Below, one piece after another: positions 26,461-35,047 of a stretch of DNA of 64,000 nucleotides. The position numbers were made by a program, and so were the translations under genes. The notes under the pieces are model-generated. The model saw only the letters and a list, made by a program, of their open reading frames with translations. It did not search any database and was not told the DNA's origin. The first letter of the stretch is position 1; every line of letters starts with the position of its first letter. The DNA is from Winslowiella arboricola (lineage in GTDB: Bacteria; Pseudomonadota; Gammaproteobacteria; Enterobacterales; Enterobacteriaceae). Where the stretch lies: contig NZ_JAODIM010000043.1 in NCBI RefSeq assembly GCF_025527015.1, positions 310,001-374,000 of the forward strand, read 5' to 3'.

Positions 26461-29441
26461 TTCTTAAATACGCTCCCACTGTCGATCCAGTATTGTGCCG
26501 TGCTGTTGCCACTGCCGGATAAGGTGTTCAGGCTCAGGCGTAAATGGTGCAGCGGAACCCGGCTGCCGTCAGCAAGCCGTGCATCGGCAATCTCAAAACG
26601 CTCCGGGCTGCGCGGATCTTCACCTGGCGCGACTGCCAGCTTAACGCGCAAGACGCTGTCACCGGCGATTTTGCGCGCCAGCGTCTGGTCGGTAATCGAC
26701 AGACTGTAGAGCGGCGAAGCGGGCCAGCGGTCGTTATCCAGCTGACGGAAACCGAGGCATAATCCGCCGCGGATCTGGAAGCTGGACTTGCGGTCGAGGG
26801 TAAATTCCGGCTCATCAAGGTCGATATCACTGTAGTAGACATTGCTGCTGCTCAGCACATTATCGGCATCCAGCATCCCCAGATAGCGGATGGTGGAGTA
26901 AGGCTGGAAATCGCCGGCTTTGAAATAGAAGCTGGAGAGACGCAGGTCGAGCGCCAGCAGGCACAGCATCGCGCCGACGGCCGCGGTCGACTTGGGATTG
27001 TCGATTCGCCCCAGCTTATTAAACGGATACCAGTCACTGGTGTGATAACCTTCCAGCGACAGAATACGGCTGTTTGGCAGCGGTTGCAGGTGGCGGAACA
27101 GCGCCTGCACACCCGGAAAACGCGACGGGCGTCCGGTTAGCAGCAACACATCGCAGGTATACAGCGAAACCACTTCGGCCATCGAGCGCAGGGTCTGCAC
27201 AATGGTCATGCGGTTGGATAAAAATTCGCCATGCAGCTTGCTCATTTTCAGAATCAACGGCACCTGCAGAATATCGAAACTGATTTCCGCACTCAGGGCG
27301 CGTTGCAGTTCGCCATTAATATATTCCAGCACTTTGCTGGTAGGCACCTGCTGCAACAGTTCGGCAAAAGTGGCATCAATCTCTGCGCTGCTGTCCAGCG
27401 GGTCAAAGCGCTCGTAGTTCTCCAGAATGGCGCGCGCCACTGGCATAAAGATCTGCAATGTCACCTGCTGACGCAGGGTGGACTGGGCATCAATACGCCC
27501 GTCATGGCCAAACAGTTTCGCCATCAGCACATCAGGATTGACCAGTCCGGCTTTTTTCAGCGCATCCTGCAAGGCAGGCAACACATATAGCTGGATCACA
27601 TCGAGTAAAATATCGTCGCCCGCCACCTTAAAGCCTTCGCGGAACAGCAGGCGCGGGTTAATTTTCACATTATGACCGATACCGTCATCCAGCGCGTACT
27701 GGGTGATAGCAAGGTCGGTGGTGCCGCCTCCAATATCGATCGAGGCGATACGCAGGGTTTTGCCCGGCGCTTCATCCGGGCCGCGCTGGCGATCGGGACG
27801 CGCCATGCTGGCGAAAAAGTCTTCGGCACGACCGGCAAAATTCACCTGGGTTTCATTAAACAGGTAGACCATCTGTCCGCAGGTGGCTTCATCCCACTCC
27901 ATCTGCACTTCCGGCACCGGCTTGACGCTTTTCGCTTTATCACTGGCGCTGCTGAACGCTTCATCAGCCGGATGCCAGCCCATCGCTTTCCATACCAGCG
28001 CGATAGCTTCAATCATGCGGCGCCGGAAAATCTCGCGCTCCGGTTTCGGCATCGCCGAAGGCAGCGTCAGAATGATATTACGCAGCTGACGCGGCGCATT
28101 GCTGTGTGGCATCTTCATACGCTGCGCCGCGCTGTTAATCTGCATCAGCGCCTGCGCCAGCAGTTCGGACAGCATAAAACTCATCAGCGAACTGCGGCTG
28201 TAGTGCGGCGAAAATACCGGCAGACGATCGTCGACCGGCAGCGCATACAGTGGCTGGCCGTCGTCATTCAGCAGATTCATCAATGGCGCTGCGGTGGCGG
28301 GTGTTTCATCACTGGTGATACCGGCGGCCTGATTAAAGCGCCAGCCCGGCTGCCAGCTCTCTTCATCCCACAGATAACGGCGCGGGCTGGAGATACCGGT
28401 GGCGCCTTCGGTTCCCAGACGTTGCAGCGCCATGCGGCTGGCTTCGCGGCCAGTACGGATCAGTGACGGCCAGACAAAGCTGTTTTCACGGCCACTCTCC
28501 AGCGAAAAGTTCTGTTTGCCAAAGCGGGCCTGCGCAAACTCGACACGGCTTTCAAACATCTCGTTATAGACATGGTGCGGTTGCGCGATATCGCGCAGTT
28601 GCAGCTCATAGGTCTGCTTCAGGCCGTTACTCTCATCGGCATGATCTTCCACCAGAATGCCGCAGGTGTGTGAGTTGCCGACATCAAGGATCAGATCGAC
28701 ATTGACTACCGGCTCCTGCAGCGTGGCGGTATGAATTTTAATTTCATTCAGTTGCAGCTGGCTGCCCAGCAAATTCAGCAGATTGAGATAGTGCGCCTGA
28801 TATTCAAACTCTTTCAGGGCGATTTTCAGACTGCCGGCGTGGCGCTGTTCGCGCTCAGTTGCCTGCTGGGTAAACACTTCCCGCAGCCAGCCGTCAATCC
28901 AGGTGAGATCGAGAAACTCGCTTAGCTCATGGTTACGCCAGGCCAGCGCAAAGTTTACGCCGTTATTGGCATCGCTGGCGCTGAGCGCCAGATGCTCCAT
29001 TTCATCACCTTCCGGCCAGCTCTGGGTGTCGAACGCCAGGCAGACACGGTGGGTATGGCCTTCCTGGTCCGGGGTATCCAGCTTGCAGATCTGCATGCGC
29101 GCCCAGTTTTCCGGGCCGCCAATAAAGTTACGCGGTGGGGTACAGCGCAGCACCGGCAGTGGCAACCAGATATTTTCCAGCAGCGCCAGTGACTGCTCAA
29201 GTGCAATGCTCAGCTCCGGTTTGACCACTTCAGGCGGCTGGCCGCTGGTCATCCGCAGCAGATATTTACCGCTTTTTGCCTCATGTTCGAGCAACAGCAG
29301 CGGGCCATTCGCGGTCTGCCGCACAAACTTGCCCGGCATTTCCGGGTCGATGGTGGCTTTGATGGCGAAATCAAGGAACTGGATACCGCTATCCTGAATC
29401 AGAGTCACTTTTTGATTAAAATCGGTAAGGGTCGCCAGCAT
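26457..29441 (-). CDS. srfB: SrfB-like actin/Hsp70-fold ATPase
   Basis: The 994-aa protein carries the two phosphate-binding motifs of the actin/Hsp70 superfamily. PHOSPHATE-1 is ILDVGNSHTCGILVED (251-266) and PHOSPHATE-2 is ASIDIGGGTTDLAIT (566-580). An adenosine-type loop LLLTGRPSRFPGVQALF follows later. A long N-terminal region (1-245) and a C-terminal beta-rich region flank this core. These features predict ATP binding. The family is annotated as virulence factor SrfB, with no settled function. It is the middle gene of srfABC, separated from srfA by two bases and overlapping srfC. Confidence 0.9.
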   Translation of the reverse strand: MLATLTDFNQKVTLIQDSGIQFLDFAIKATIDPEMPGKFVRQTANGPLLLLEHEAKSGKYLLRMTSGQPPEVVKPELSIALEQSLALLENIWLPLPVLRCTPPRNFIGGPENWARMQICKLDTPDQEGHTHRVCLAFDTQSWPEGDEMEHLALSASDANNGVNFALAWRNHELSEFLDLTWIDGWLREVFTQQATEREQRHAGSLKIALKEFEYQAHYLNLLNLLGSQLQLNEIKIHTATLQEPVVNVDLILDVGNSHTCGILVEDHADESNGLKQTYELQLRDIAQPHHVYNEMFESRVEFAQARFGKQNFSLESGRENSFVWPSLIRTGREASRMALQRLGTEGATGISSPRRYLWDEESWQPGWRFNQAAGITSDETPATAAPLMNLLNDDGQPLYALPVDDRLPVFSPHYSRSSLMSFMLSELLAQALMQINSAAQRMKMPHSNAPRQLRNIILTLPSAMPKPEREIFRRRMIEAIALVWKAMGWHPADEAFSSASDKAKSVKPVPEVQMEWDEATCGQMVYLFNETQVNFAGRAEDFFASMARPDRQRGPDEAPGKTLRIASIDIGGGTTDLAITQYALDDGIGHNVKINPRLLFREGFKVAGDDILLDVIQLYVLPALQDALKKAGLVNPDVLMAKLFGHDGRIDAQSTLRQQVTLQIFMPVARAILENYERFDPLDSSAEIDATFAELLQQVPTSKVLEYINGELQRALSAEISFDILQVPLILKMSKLHGEFLSNRMTIVQTLRSMAEVVSLYTCDVLLLTGRPSRFPGVQALFRHLQPLPNSRILSLEGYHTSDWYPFNKLGRIDNPKSTAAVGAMLCLLALDLRLSSFYFKAGDFQPYSTIRYLGMLDADNVLSSSNVYYSDIDLDEPEFTLDRKSSFQIRGGLCLGFRQLDNDRWPASPLYSLSITDQTLARKIAGDSVLRVKLAVAPGEDPRSPERFEIADARLADGSRVPLHHLRLSLNTLSGSGNSTAQYWIDSGSVFKK

Positions 29442-29443
29442 AG

Positions 29444-30769
29444 TTACTTGTTCTCGCGTTTAATCGTCATCGGAAAGACCGTATCATTACCATAGCTTGC
29501 TTCACAAACCGCTGCGCCCGTCGCACCCTGTTTACAGGTGATTTCCGGCATTTTATAGCGGCTGCTGTCGCTGCAACGCGCGGTATAACGGCTGTTAATC
29601 ACCAGATTACCGGAACTCATTAAACCGGCAGTAATATCGGCTTTACAGCTAATGCCATCGCCCTGAACAATCCGCGCCGTACCTTTGCCATTTTTCAGCT
29701 GATATTTCAGGCTCGGCGGCTTGCCGGTCGGCAGATTTTTCACATCCAGCGTGACACGCCAGCTACCGTTGAGGAATTTAGTCGATCCAATTTTCACCGC
29801 GTCAGCAGGCATCACCAGCGCATCTTTAGCGACCGGGGCCGCAGGTTCTGCGGCGGCGGCTTCAACTGGCGGCTCAACCGCAGGGGCTGCTACCGGTAGG
29901 GTTTCATCATGCGTGGCAGGTGCCAGCGGCAGAGTGGTTTTCTCCTCTGCCTGTGGCGCGGGCGCTACGGCGGCCACCGGTGCGGGCTGCACTTCACTGA
30001 GCGGCGCAGGCCTGGCGGCAGTTTCTGCTGCGGGCAGTTCCACCGGCTCAGCACGCTGTTGCTGCTGCACAGCAAAAGCCCCGGCAATTGCCAGCGGCGG
30101 TAATAACCACCAGAAACGGCGCCATGAGGCAGGTGCTTTTTTAACGGGAGGCACTGCAGCGGGCGCAGGCGCAGGCACCGCGATTTCGGCGACTGGGAGT
30201 TCAGGTTCTGGCAGTGGGGCAGCAACTGGCGTCACTACCACTGGTGGTTCGACACAGACCGGCACAATCGGCGGCAGGTTAACCTGCAGCGTGGCGCGCA
30301 GGCAGTCGAGCGCATCGGCGCGGGATTTTTTATCGAGATCGACAAAACCCCAGAAGGTAATCACCGGTTTGCCATCTACCAGATAGATATAGTTCTGATC
30401 GGGGAACTGAAAGGCTTTACTCAGCAACACGCCAAACAGCTGCATCGCCGGTTTCCCGGCACTCTGCGCGCGTTGACTGATCTCATTGACGCCGTTCTGA
30501 CAGCTTTCCAGCAGGTTGATGGCGGAGGCGCGTTCGCTGTCGCTGGCGGCAATCCAGGATTTCACCCTTCCGCTGAATGGCGCATACCAGTCGATACGGT
30601 CACCGCTCTCATTGGCCTGGGGAATAGCCAGACAGTCAGCAATCTTTGGTTGTTTTCTGAGGCGCAGAGTCTCACGAAGTTGCAGGGCGGAGGCATAAAC
30701 CGGTTGTCCATTTTCCCCTAACGCCAGTACTGCATCCAGGTTTCCGCTGCGTAAAAATGATTTTGCCAC
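29444..30769 (-). CDS. srfA: SrfA-like membrane-anchored protein
   Basis: The 441-aa protein has a cytoplasmic N-terminal domain (1-175) and a Pro/Ala/Val-rich linker. A single transmembrane helix follows (WRRFWWLLPPLAIAGAFAV, about 220-240), then a second Pro/Ala/Glu-rich linker and a C-terminal periplasmic domain of about 115 residues. That domain has four or five Cys (ISCKAD, TARCSDS, ITCKQGATGAAVCEASY) likely paired in disulfides. It starts with GTG; AAGGG of the ribosome site lies inside a 14-bp palindrome. As first gene of the operon it would be the membrane-spanning partner of SrfB and SrfC; that relation is inferred from gene order. Confidence 0.85.
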   Translation of the reverse strand: MAKSFLRSGNLDAVLALGENGQPVYASALQLRETLRLRKQPKIADCLAIPQANESGDRIDWYAPFSGRVKSWIAASDSERASAINLLESCQNGVNEISQRAQSAGKPAMQLFGVLLSKAFQFPDQNYIYLVDGKPVITFWGFVDLDKKSRADALDCLRATLQVNLPPIVPVCVEPPVVVTPVAAPLPEPELPVAEIAVPAPAPAAVPPVKKAPASWRRFWWLLPPLAIAGAFAVQQQQRAEPVELPAAETAARPAPLSEVQPAPVAAVAPAPQAEEKTTLPLAPATHDETLPVAAPAVEPPVEAAAAEPAAPVAKDALVMPADAVKIGSTKFLNGSWRVTLDVKNLPTGKPPSLKYQLKNGKGTARIVQGDGISCKADITAGLMSSGNLVINSRYTARCSDSSRYKMPEITCKQGATGAAVCEASYGNDTVFPMTIKRENK

Positions 30770-30771
30770 GT

Positions 30772-30785
30772 ATAAGGGCCCTTAT
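30772..30785. promoter_or_regulatory. Perfect palindrome covering the srfA ribosome site
   Basis: ATAAGGGCCCTTAT is a perfect 14-bp palindrome two bases upstream of the srfA GTG. On the mRNA the AAGGG can pair with CCCTT only in an intermolecular or cruciform form, since no loop is available; protein binding or mild translational effects are possible. Confidence 0.35.
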
Positions 30786-30979
30786 GTGACGATGCCTGAG
30801 GCAGAAAATAATGTGTTATCCAAGATTATGATTACTTTAGTTCTGATAATGACAAATCAAACGCCGGAATAAGCGCTAAAAGTGGCAACTCTCTGTGGCA
30901 TCGATGGTTGAACGACTAAAATTAAGCCAGAGCGGGTTAGTTTCAGCCCGCTCCCCAACCTGAGTCAGGGAGTTACCAG

Positions 30980-31330
30980 ATGAACTATGTCGATGGTTTT
31001 GTATTAGCGGTACCTGCCGTCAATAAGGAGGCTTACCGCCAGATGACCACCAGATTCGCCCCGCTGCTAAAAGAGTATGGCGCCATTCGCGTTGTCGAGT
31101 GCTGGGGAGATGATGTGCCAGAGGGTAAATTCACCGATTTCCGTGGTGCGGTAAAAGCGCAGGAGGATGAAGTGGTGGTATTTAGCTGGATCGAGTATCC
31201 GTCAAAACAGGTTCGCGATGAGGCGAATCACAAGATGATGGCGGATCCACGCATAAAAGAGATGGGTGAAATGCCATTTGATGGCCAGAGGATGATTTAT
31301 GGCGGCTTTGCCCCATTGCTGGACGAATAG
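30980..31330 (+). CDS. ybaA: DUF1428 protein YbaA
   Basis: The 116-aa protein is nearly identical in pattern to E. coli YbaA: NYVDGFVLAVPAVNKEAY, GAIRVVECWGDDVPEGKFTD, DEVVVFSWIEYPSKQVRDEA and MPFDGQRMIYGGF. The family has a ferredoxin-like alpha/beta-barrel (dimeric ABM-like) fold and no known function. GGAG precedes the ATG by eight bases. It is divergent from srfA and is followed by a 510-bp regulatory interval before the dehydrogenase gene. Confidence 0.93.
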   Translation: MNYVDGFVLAVPAVNKEAYRQMTTRFAPLLKEYGAIRVVECWGDDVPEGKFTDFRGAVKAQEDEVVVFSWIEYPSKQVRDEANHKMMADPRIKEMGEMPFDGQRMIYGGFAPLLDE

Positions 31331-31344
31331 TAGTGTGTGTATGG

Positions 31345-31376
31345 TGTTACAGCGGTAACTGGTTACCGCTGTAACA
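31345..31376. promoter_or_regulatory. Palindromic array 1: two abutting GTTAC-N4-GTAAC sites
   Basis: TGTTACAGCGGTAACT (31345-31360) abuts GGTTACCGCTGTAACA (31361-31376). The 34 bases from 31344 form a perfect inverted repeat with 16-bp arms and a TG centre. The same two-site design recurs at 31613. No T-run follows, so a regulator-binding role fits better than termination of ybaA, though termination is not excluded. Confidence 0.65.
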
Positions 31377-31612
31377 CTGAAGCACTATTCTCTGTCAGGA
31401 AAAGCAGCCTGTGAACCATCGATAATATCCGATCTCTTACTCATCTGAATGTCCTTATTCAGTGATAATAATGTCTTAATACACTCCGGATTTAACAAAT
31501 TTGCGGAACAACATAATCTCTACGTTATATTGTTCACGCATTGGCTTCGACCCACTGCGTGCTGGAAACAGAGCCGCCCTGCGCATTAGTCAGTAACACT
31601 CCATCGTTTCAC

Positions 31613-31644
31613 TGTTACAACTGTAACCCGTTACTGTTGTAACA
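31613..31644. promoter_or_regulatory. Palindromic array 2: two abutting GTTAC-N4-GTAAC sites, likely UAS of the dehydrogenase gene
   Basis: TGTTACAACTGTAACC (31613-31628) abuts CGTTACTGTTGTAACA (31629-31644), the same layout as array 1. It is centred about 130 bp upstream of the predicted sigma54 promoter, a typical distance for an enhancer-binding protein. The adjacent AcoR-like activator is the obvious candidate to bind it. Confidence 0.7.
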
Positions 31645-31746
31645 GCGTGGATAAAAATAAATGTTCTGTTCATTGCTGTAAATCTTAACCTTATGAAACA
31701 TAGATCTATTTCTCATCTTCCCGTTGCTAATATCACCTGCAAAAGC

Positions 31747-31762
31747 TGGCACAGATTTCGCT
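31747..31762 (+). promoter_or_regulatory. Sigma54 (-24/-12) promoter of the butanediol dehydrogenase gene
   Basis: TGGCACAGATTTCGCT matches TGGCAC-N5-TTGCW with one mismatch (TCGC for TTGC) and keeps the essential GG-N10-GC spacing (31748-31749 and 31760-31761). It is 79 bp before the ATG and downstream of two palindromic arrays. With a sigma54-dependent activator gene next door the assignment is strong. Confidence 0.8.
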
Positions 31763-31840
31763 ATATGCAACAGGGACACCTTTACCTGCACTGATTACGC
31801 CGGTGAGGGATGATTTATTTCTGTCGTAATGGAGAAGTTG

Positions 31841-32896
31841 ATGAAAGCTGCACGTTGGCATCAGGTACGCGATATTAAAGTTGAAGAGATTAATGAACCG
31901 CAGGTTTCCGCCGGAAAGGTCAAAATCAAAGTCGCCTGGACCGGGATCTGCGGCAGTGACTTACATGAATATCTCGCCGGGCCGATTTTTGTGCCGGTAG
32001 AAAAACCACATCCGATCAGCGGCGATATTGCGCCGATTGTGATGGGCCATGAATTTTCCGGTGAAGTGGTGGAAGTTGGCGCGGGCGTCAGCAAAGTGAA
32101 AGCCGGTGACCGCGTGGTGGTTGAGCCGATCCTCTCATGCGGTGAATGTGAACCCTGTCGCGAGAAGAAATACAATCTGTGCGAAGGGATGGGTTTTCAC
32201 GGTTTATCCGGTGGCGGCGGGGGTTTTGCCTCGTTTACCGTGGTGCAGGAGCATATGGTTCACCGCATGCCGGATGCGCTCTCCTTCGAGCAGGGCGCGC
32301 TGGTGGAACCTGCCGCGGTGGCGCTGCATGCAGTGCGGATGAGCACCCTGAAAGTTGGCGGCAAAGCGGCGGTGTTCGGCGCGGGTCCGATTGGCCTGTT
32401 GCTGATAGAAGCGCTACGCGCGGCCGGAGCTGCAGAGATCTATGTGGTTGAGCTGTCGCCACAGCGCTCCGCCAAAGCGCTGGAGCTGGGCGCGCGTCGG
32501 GTAATCGACCCAACTAAAGAAGATGCAGTTACAGTGATCCGCCAGCTGACTGACGGCGGTGTGGACGTCGCCTTTGAAGTCACCGGCGTACCGGCGGTGC
32601 TGAAACAGTGCATTAACAGCACCCGTTATGAAGGTGAGACGATTGTGGTGTCGATCTGGGAAGGTGAAGCGGCGTTCAATCCAAATACGCTGGTTCTGAA
32701 AGAGCGCTCAGTGAAAGGCATTATCGCCTATCGCAATATCTTCCCGGCAGTAATGGAACTGATGACCCAGGGCTATTTCCAGGCAGATAAGCTGGTCACC
32801 AAAAGAATCGAGCTGGACGATATCGTGGCGGAAGGTTTTGATGCGCTGGTGCGTGAAAAGCAGCAGGTTAAAATTCTGGTTCGTCCACCGCAATAA
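31841..32896 (+). CDS. (R,R)-butanediol dehydrogenase / acetoin reductase-like Zn-dependent MDR enzyme
   Basis: The 351-aa medium-chain dehydrogenase interconverts acetoin and 2,3-butanediol with NAD(H) in characterised relatives. Catalytic zinc ligands are Cys37 (GICGSDLHEY), His70-Glu71 (MGHEF) and Glu156 (LVEPAAVA). The structural zinc is held by Cys100, Cys103, Cys106 and Cys114. The NAD-binding motif is FGAGPIGLLL (179-188). IFVPVEKPHPISGDIAPIVM is characteristic of the BDH group. The ATG at 31841 has GGAG about seven bases upstream; an ATG at 31829 is less likely. It is convergent with an acoR-like gene and preceded by a sigma54 promoter, so induction by acetoin or butanediol is inferred. 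Confidence 0.88.
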   Translation: MKAARWHQVRDIKVEEINEPQVSAGKVKIKVAWTGICGSDLHEYLAGPIFVPVEKPHPISGDIAPIVMGHEFSGEVVEVGAGVSKVKAGDRVVVEPILSCGECEPCREKKYNLCEGMGFHGLSGGGGGFASFTVVQEHMVHRMPDALSFEQGALVEPAAVALHAVRMSTLKVGGKAAVFGAGPIGLLLIEALRAAGAAEIYVVELSPQRSAKALELGARRVIDPTKEDAVTVIRQLTDGGVDVAFEVTGVPAVLKQCINSTRYEGETIVVSIWEGEAAFNPNTLVLKERSVKGIIAYRNIFPAVMELMTQGYFQADKLVTKRIELDDIVAEGFDALVREKQQVKILVRPPQ

Positions 32897-32902
32897 ACGT
32901 TT

Positions 32903-32926
32903 AAGCCGGGTGCGATGACCCGGCTT
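32903..32926. terminator. Hairpin between the convergent dehydrogenase and acoR-like genes
   Basis: AAGCCGGGT (32903-32911) and ACCCGGCTT (32918-32926) form a perfect 9-bp stem with a GCGATG loop. It lies directly between two convergent stop codons and probably terminates both. Confidence 0.75.
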
Positions 32927-32930
32927 GTCA

Positions 32931-34874
32931 TCACTGTTCCCCGCTCAGCGGGGAGCGGATCCCCAGACGACGCATATGACGGTAAAGCGTCATCCGGCTG
33001 ATGCCGAGCTGGCGCGCCACCGCCGTGCGGTTCCACTGTGTCGCCGTCAGTAACTGAATCAGCCTTAGCGCCTCAATATCAGTGGAAGGAGAGTGCAGGC
33101 TCGCGGGTTCAGCGGGCAAAGCGGCGGGCTGCTGGAAACTGTCCGGCAGATCTTCAGGCGCAATCGGGTGCTGTCCGGCCATCTGCTGAGCATAGTCAAG
33201 CGCATTGCGCAATTCGCGCAGGTTTCCTGGCCAGCTATGCTGTAGCAGCCGCTGGCGCGCGGCGCGGGTTAAGCCCGATTTCCCGTCCAGCATCCGCTCA
33301 ATCACCACTTCAAGATCGCTGCGCTGGCGCAGGGGCGGCAGGATGATCTGCGCGCCATTGAGGCGATAATAGAGGTCAGCACGGAAATGACCGGCAGCGA
33401 CGCGCTGCTCCAGCTGATAGTGAGAGGCACAGATCACCCTGATATCGACTGCCACTGGCCGCGATGCGCCAACCGGCAACACTTCATGCTCCGACAGCAC
33501 ACGTAACAGACGCGACTGCATCTCCAGCGGCATATCGCCAATTTCATCGAGGAACAGGGTGCCGCCACTGGCTTCCTGGATCAGGCCGCGTTTAGGTTTG
33601 CTGCTGGCGCCGGAAAAACTGCCAGGCATCGCGCCAAACAGTTCGCTTTCAATCAGCGTGGCGGGGATCGCGGCGCAGTTCACCGCGATAAAAGGCGCGT
33701 TTGCGCGATCGCTGGCATGATGAAAGGCTTTGGCAAAATACTCTTTACCGCTGCCGGTTTCCCCCTGTACCACCAGATTGATCGGGCTGTTCAGTAACTT
33801 AGCGGCACGCAGTAACTGCCGTTGCAGCGTCGCATCGCCACCATTTAGCGCCGCCAGGGGGTCAGGCAGGGATCGGTCGCCGGACGATAAGGCTGCGCGC
33901 GGACGCGGCGGCGGAGCGACGACGCTCAGGCAGAGCGCGCGACCACTATCGAGCAGGGCGATTAGCGCCGGGCGCTGACTACCAGTGTGGAGATAGCCCG
34001 GCAACTGATCAAAACTTTGCTGAAAAATTTGCTCAAAGCGCAAGCCGATCAGCGCACTGACAGCGGTTAACTCCGCGCGGATAAAACCCATTTCCGCTTC
34101 CAGCATGCGCTGCGCGCGGTGGTTATGGCCCACCAGACGACCAGCGGCGTCAAACGCCAGCAGGAAGTCAGGGTTGATATCGACAAATGAGGAGGTAAGA
34201 CTCAGCTTCAGCACCCAGTCATACTGGTGATGATGGTTAAACCAGGCCTGTTCGATTTGCCACGCCGCCATCTGCGCAATTTGCAGCGTCAGATGCTGGC
34301 TCTCTTTCGGCTGCGGCGAGCGCAGCGCTGAAATATCCAGAACCGCTTTTAGCGGGCCGGTGGGGTCAAACAGCGGTACTGCACTGCAGGTGAGCGGAAT
34401 ATGGGTGGCGTCAAAATGATCATGCTGATGAACGGTCAGCGGCAAACCGGTCGCCAGCGCGGTGCCGACGGCACAGGTTCCCGCACTGGCTTCAGTCCAC
34501 TGCGCGCCGGCAAACAGACCCGCGCGGCGCAAACGGATCGCCGCATGTTTATCGCCGATATAATCAACAGTGACGCCCTGCGCATTGGTCAGCAATACCA
34601 TATAGCCAGCTGGCGCTACTTGTTGCCACAGCTGCGTCATCCCGTGCCAGGCAAAACGGCGAAACTCGTCGAGCGGTTCGCGATGCGCATGCAGTTCAGC
34701 GGCAGACAAAATCTGCGCCTGCTGCATACGAAAGGGATCAAGACCGTGAGAATCTACACAGCGTTGCCATGAGTCGCGGATCAGCGGATCCACCTCTGGC
34801 ACTGCCATACCGCCGGTTTTGCCATAGATGGATTCAACCACCGTAGCAATATGTGTACGCTGAAGCTGATTCAC
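32931..34874 (-). CDS. acoR: Sigma54-dependent activator, AcoR-like
   Basis: The 647-aa protein has an N-terminal GAF-type sensor (about 60-210), a PAS-like segment (about 225-320), an AAA+ domain and a Fis-type HTH (RTAVARQLGISRMTLYRHMR) at the C-terminus. Walker A is GETGSGKE (371-378); the Walker B segment reads GGTLFLDEIGD. The sigma54-contacting loop is GSFSGA (418-423) instead of GAFTGA, an Ala-to-Ser and Thr-to-Ser change. SAGTCAVGTALATGLPLTVH is typical of AcoR sensors, which respond to acetoin. The gene starts with GTG preceded by GAGGAG. Its target is most likely the convergent dehydrogenase with its sigma54 promoter. Confidence 0.88.
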   Translation of the reverse strand: MNQLQRTHIATVVESIYGKTGGMAVPEVDPLIRDSWQRCVDSHGLDPFRMQQAQILSAAELHAHREPLDEFRRFAWHGMTQLWQQVAPAGYMVLLTNAQGVTVDYIGDKHAAIRLRRAGLFAGAQWTEASAGTCAVGTALATGLPLTVHQHDHFDATHIPLTCSAVPLFDPTGPLKAVLDISALRSPQPKESQHLTLQIAQMAAWQIEQAWFNHHHQYDWVLKLSLTSSFVDINPDFLLAFDAAGRLVGHNHRAQRMLEAEMGFIRAELTAVSALIGLRFEQIFQQSFDQLPGYLHTGSQRPALIALLDSGRALCLSVVAPPPRPRAALSSGDRSLPDPLAALNGGDATLQRQLLRAAKLLNSPINLVVQGETGSGKEYFAKAFHHASDRANAPFIAVNCAAIPATLIESELFGAMPGSFSGASSKPKRGLIQEASGGTLFLDEIGDMPLEMQSRLLRVLSEHEVLPVGASRPVAVDIRVICASHYQLEQRVAAGHFRADLYYRLNGAQIILPPLRQRSDLEVVIERMLDGKSGLTRAARQRLLQHSWPGNLRELRNALDYAQQMAGQHPIAPEDLPDSFQQPAALPAEPASLHSPSTDIEALRLIQLLTATQWNRTAVARQLGISRMTLYRHMRRLGIRSPLSGEQ

Positions 34875-35047
34875 CGATCTGTCTCTCCTCTGTCCTTGCC
34901 TCTGCTAAACCGCAGACGTCAATACTCCTGGTGCGGCGAGCGCAGATGGTAACGCCGCAAAAAATCAGGCTATTTTATCGCTGACGCCGCTTAAAAGCGA
35001 TACGCCAGTCCCGGAGTGACAGAATAGTATTTATCACAGATAACCGC

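Noticed and set aside
27672-28466. A 264-codon forward frame inside srfB
   Set aside because: Opposite the conserved SrfB ATPase core, with no ribosome site or known domain.
29721-30386. A 221-codon Ser/Gly/Ala-rich forward frame inside srfA
   Set aside because: It is the antisense reading of the Pro/Ala-rich linkers of SrfA; low-complexity composition explains its length.
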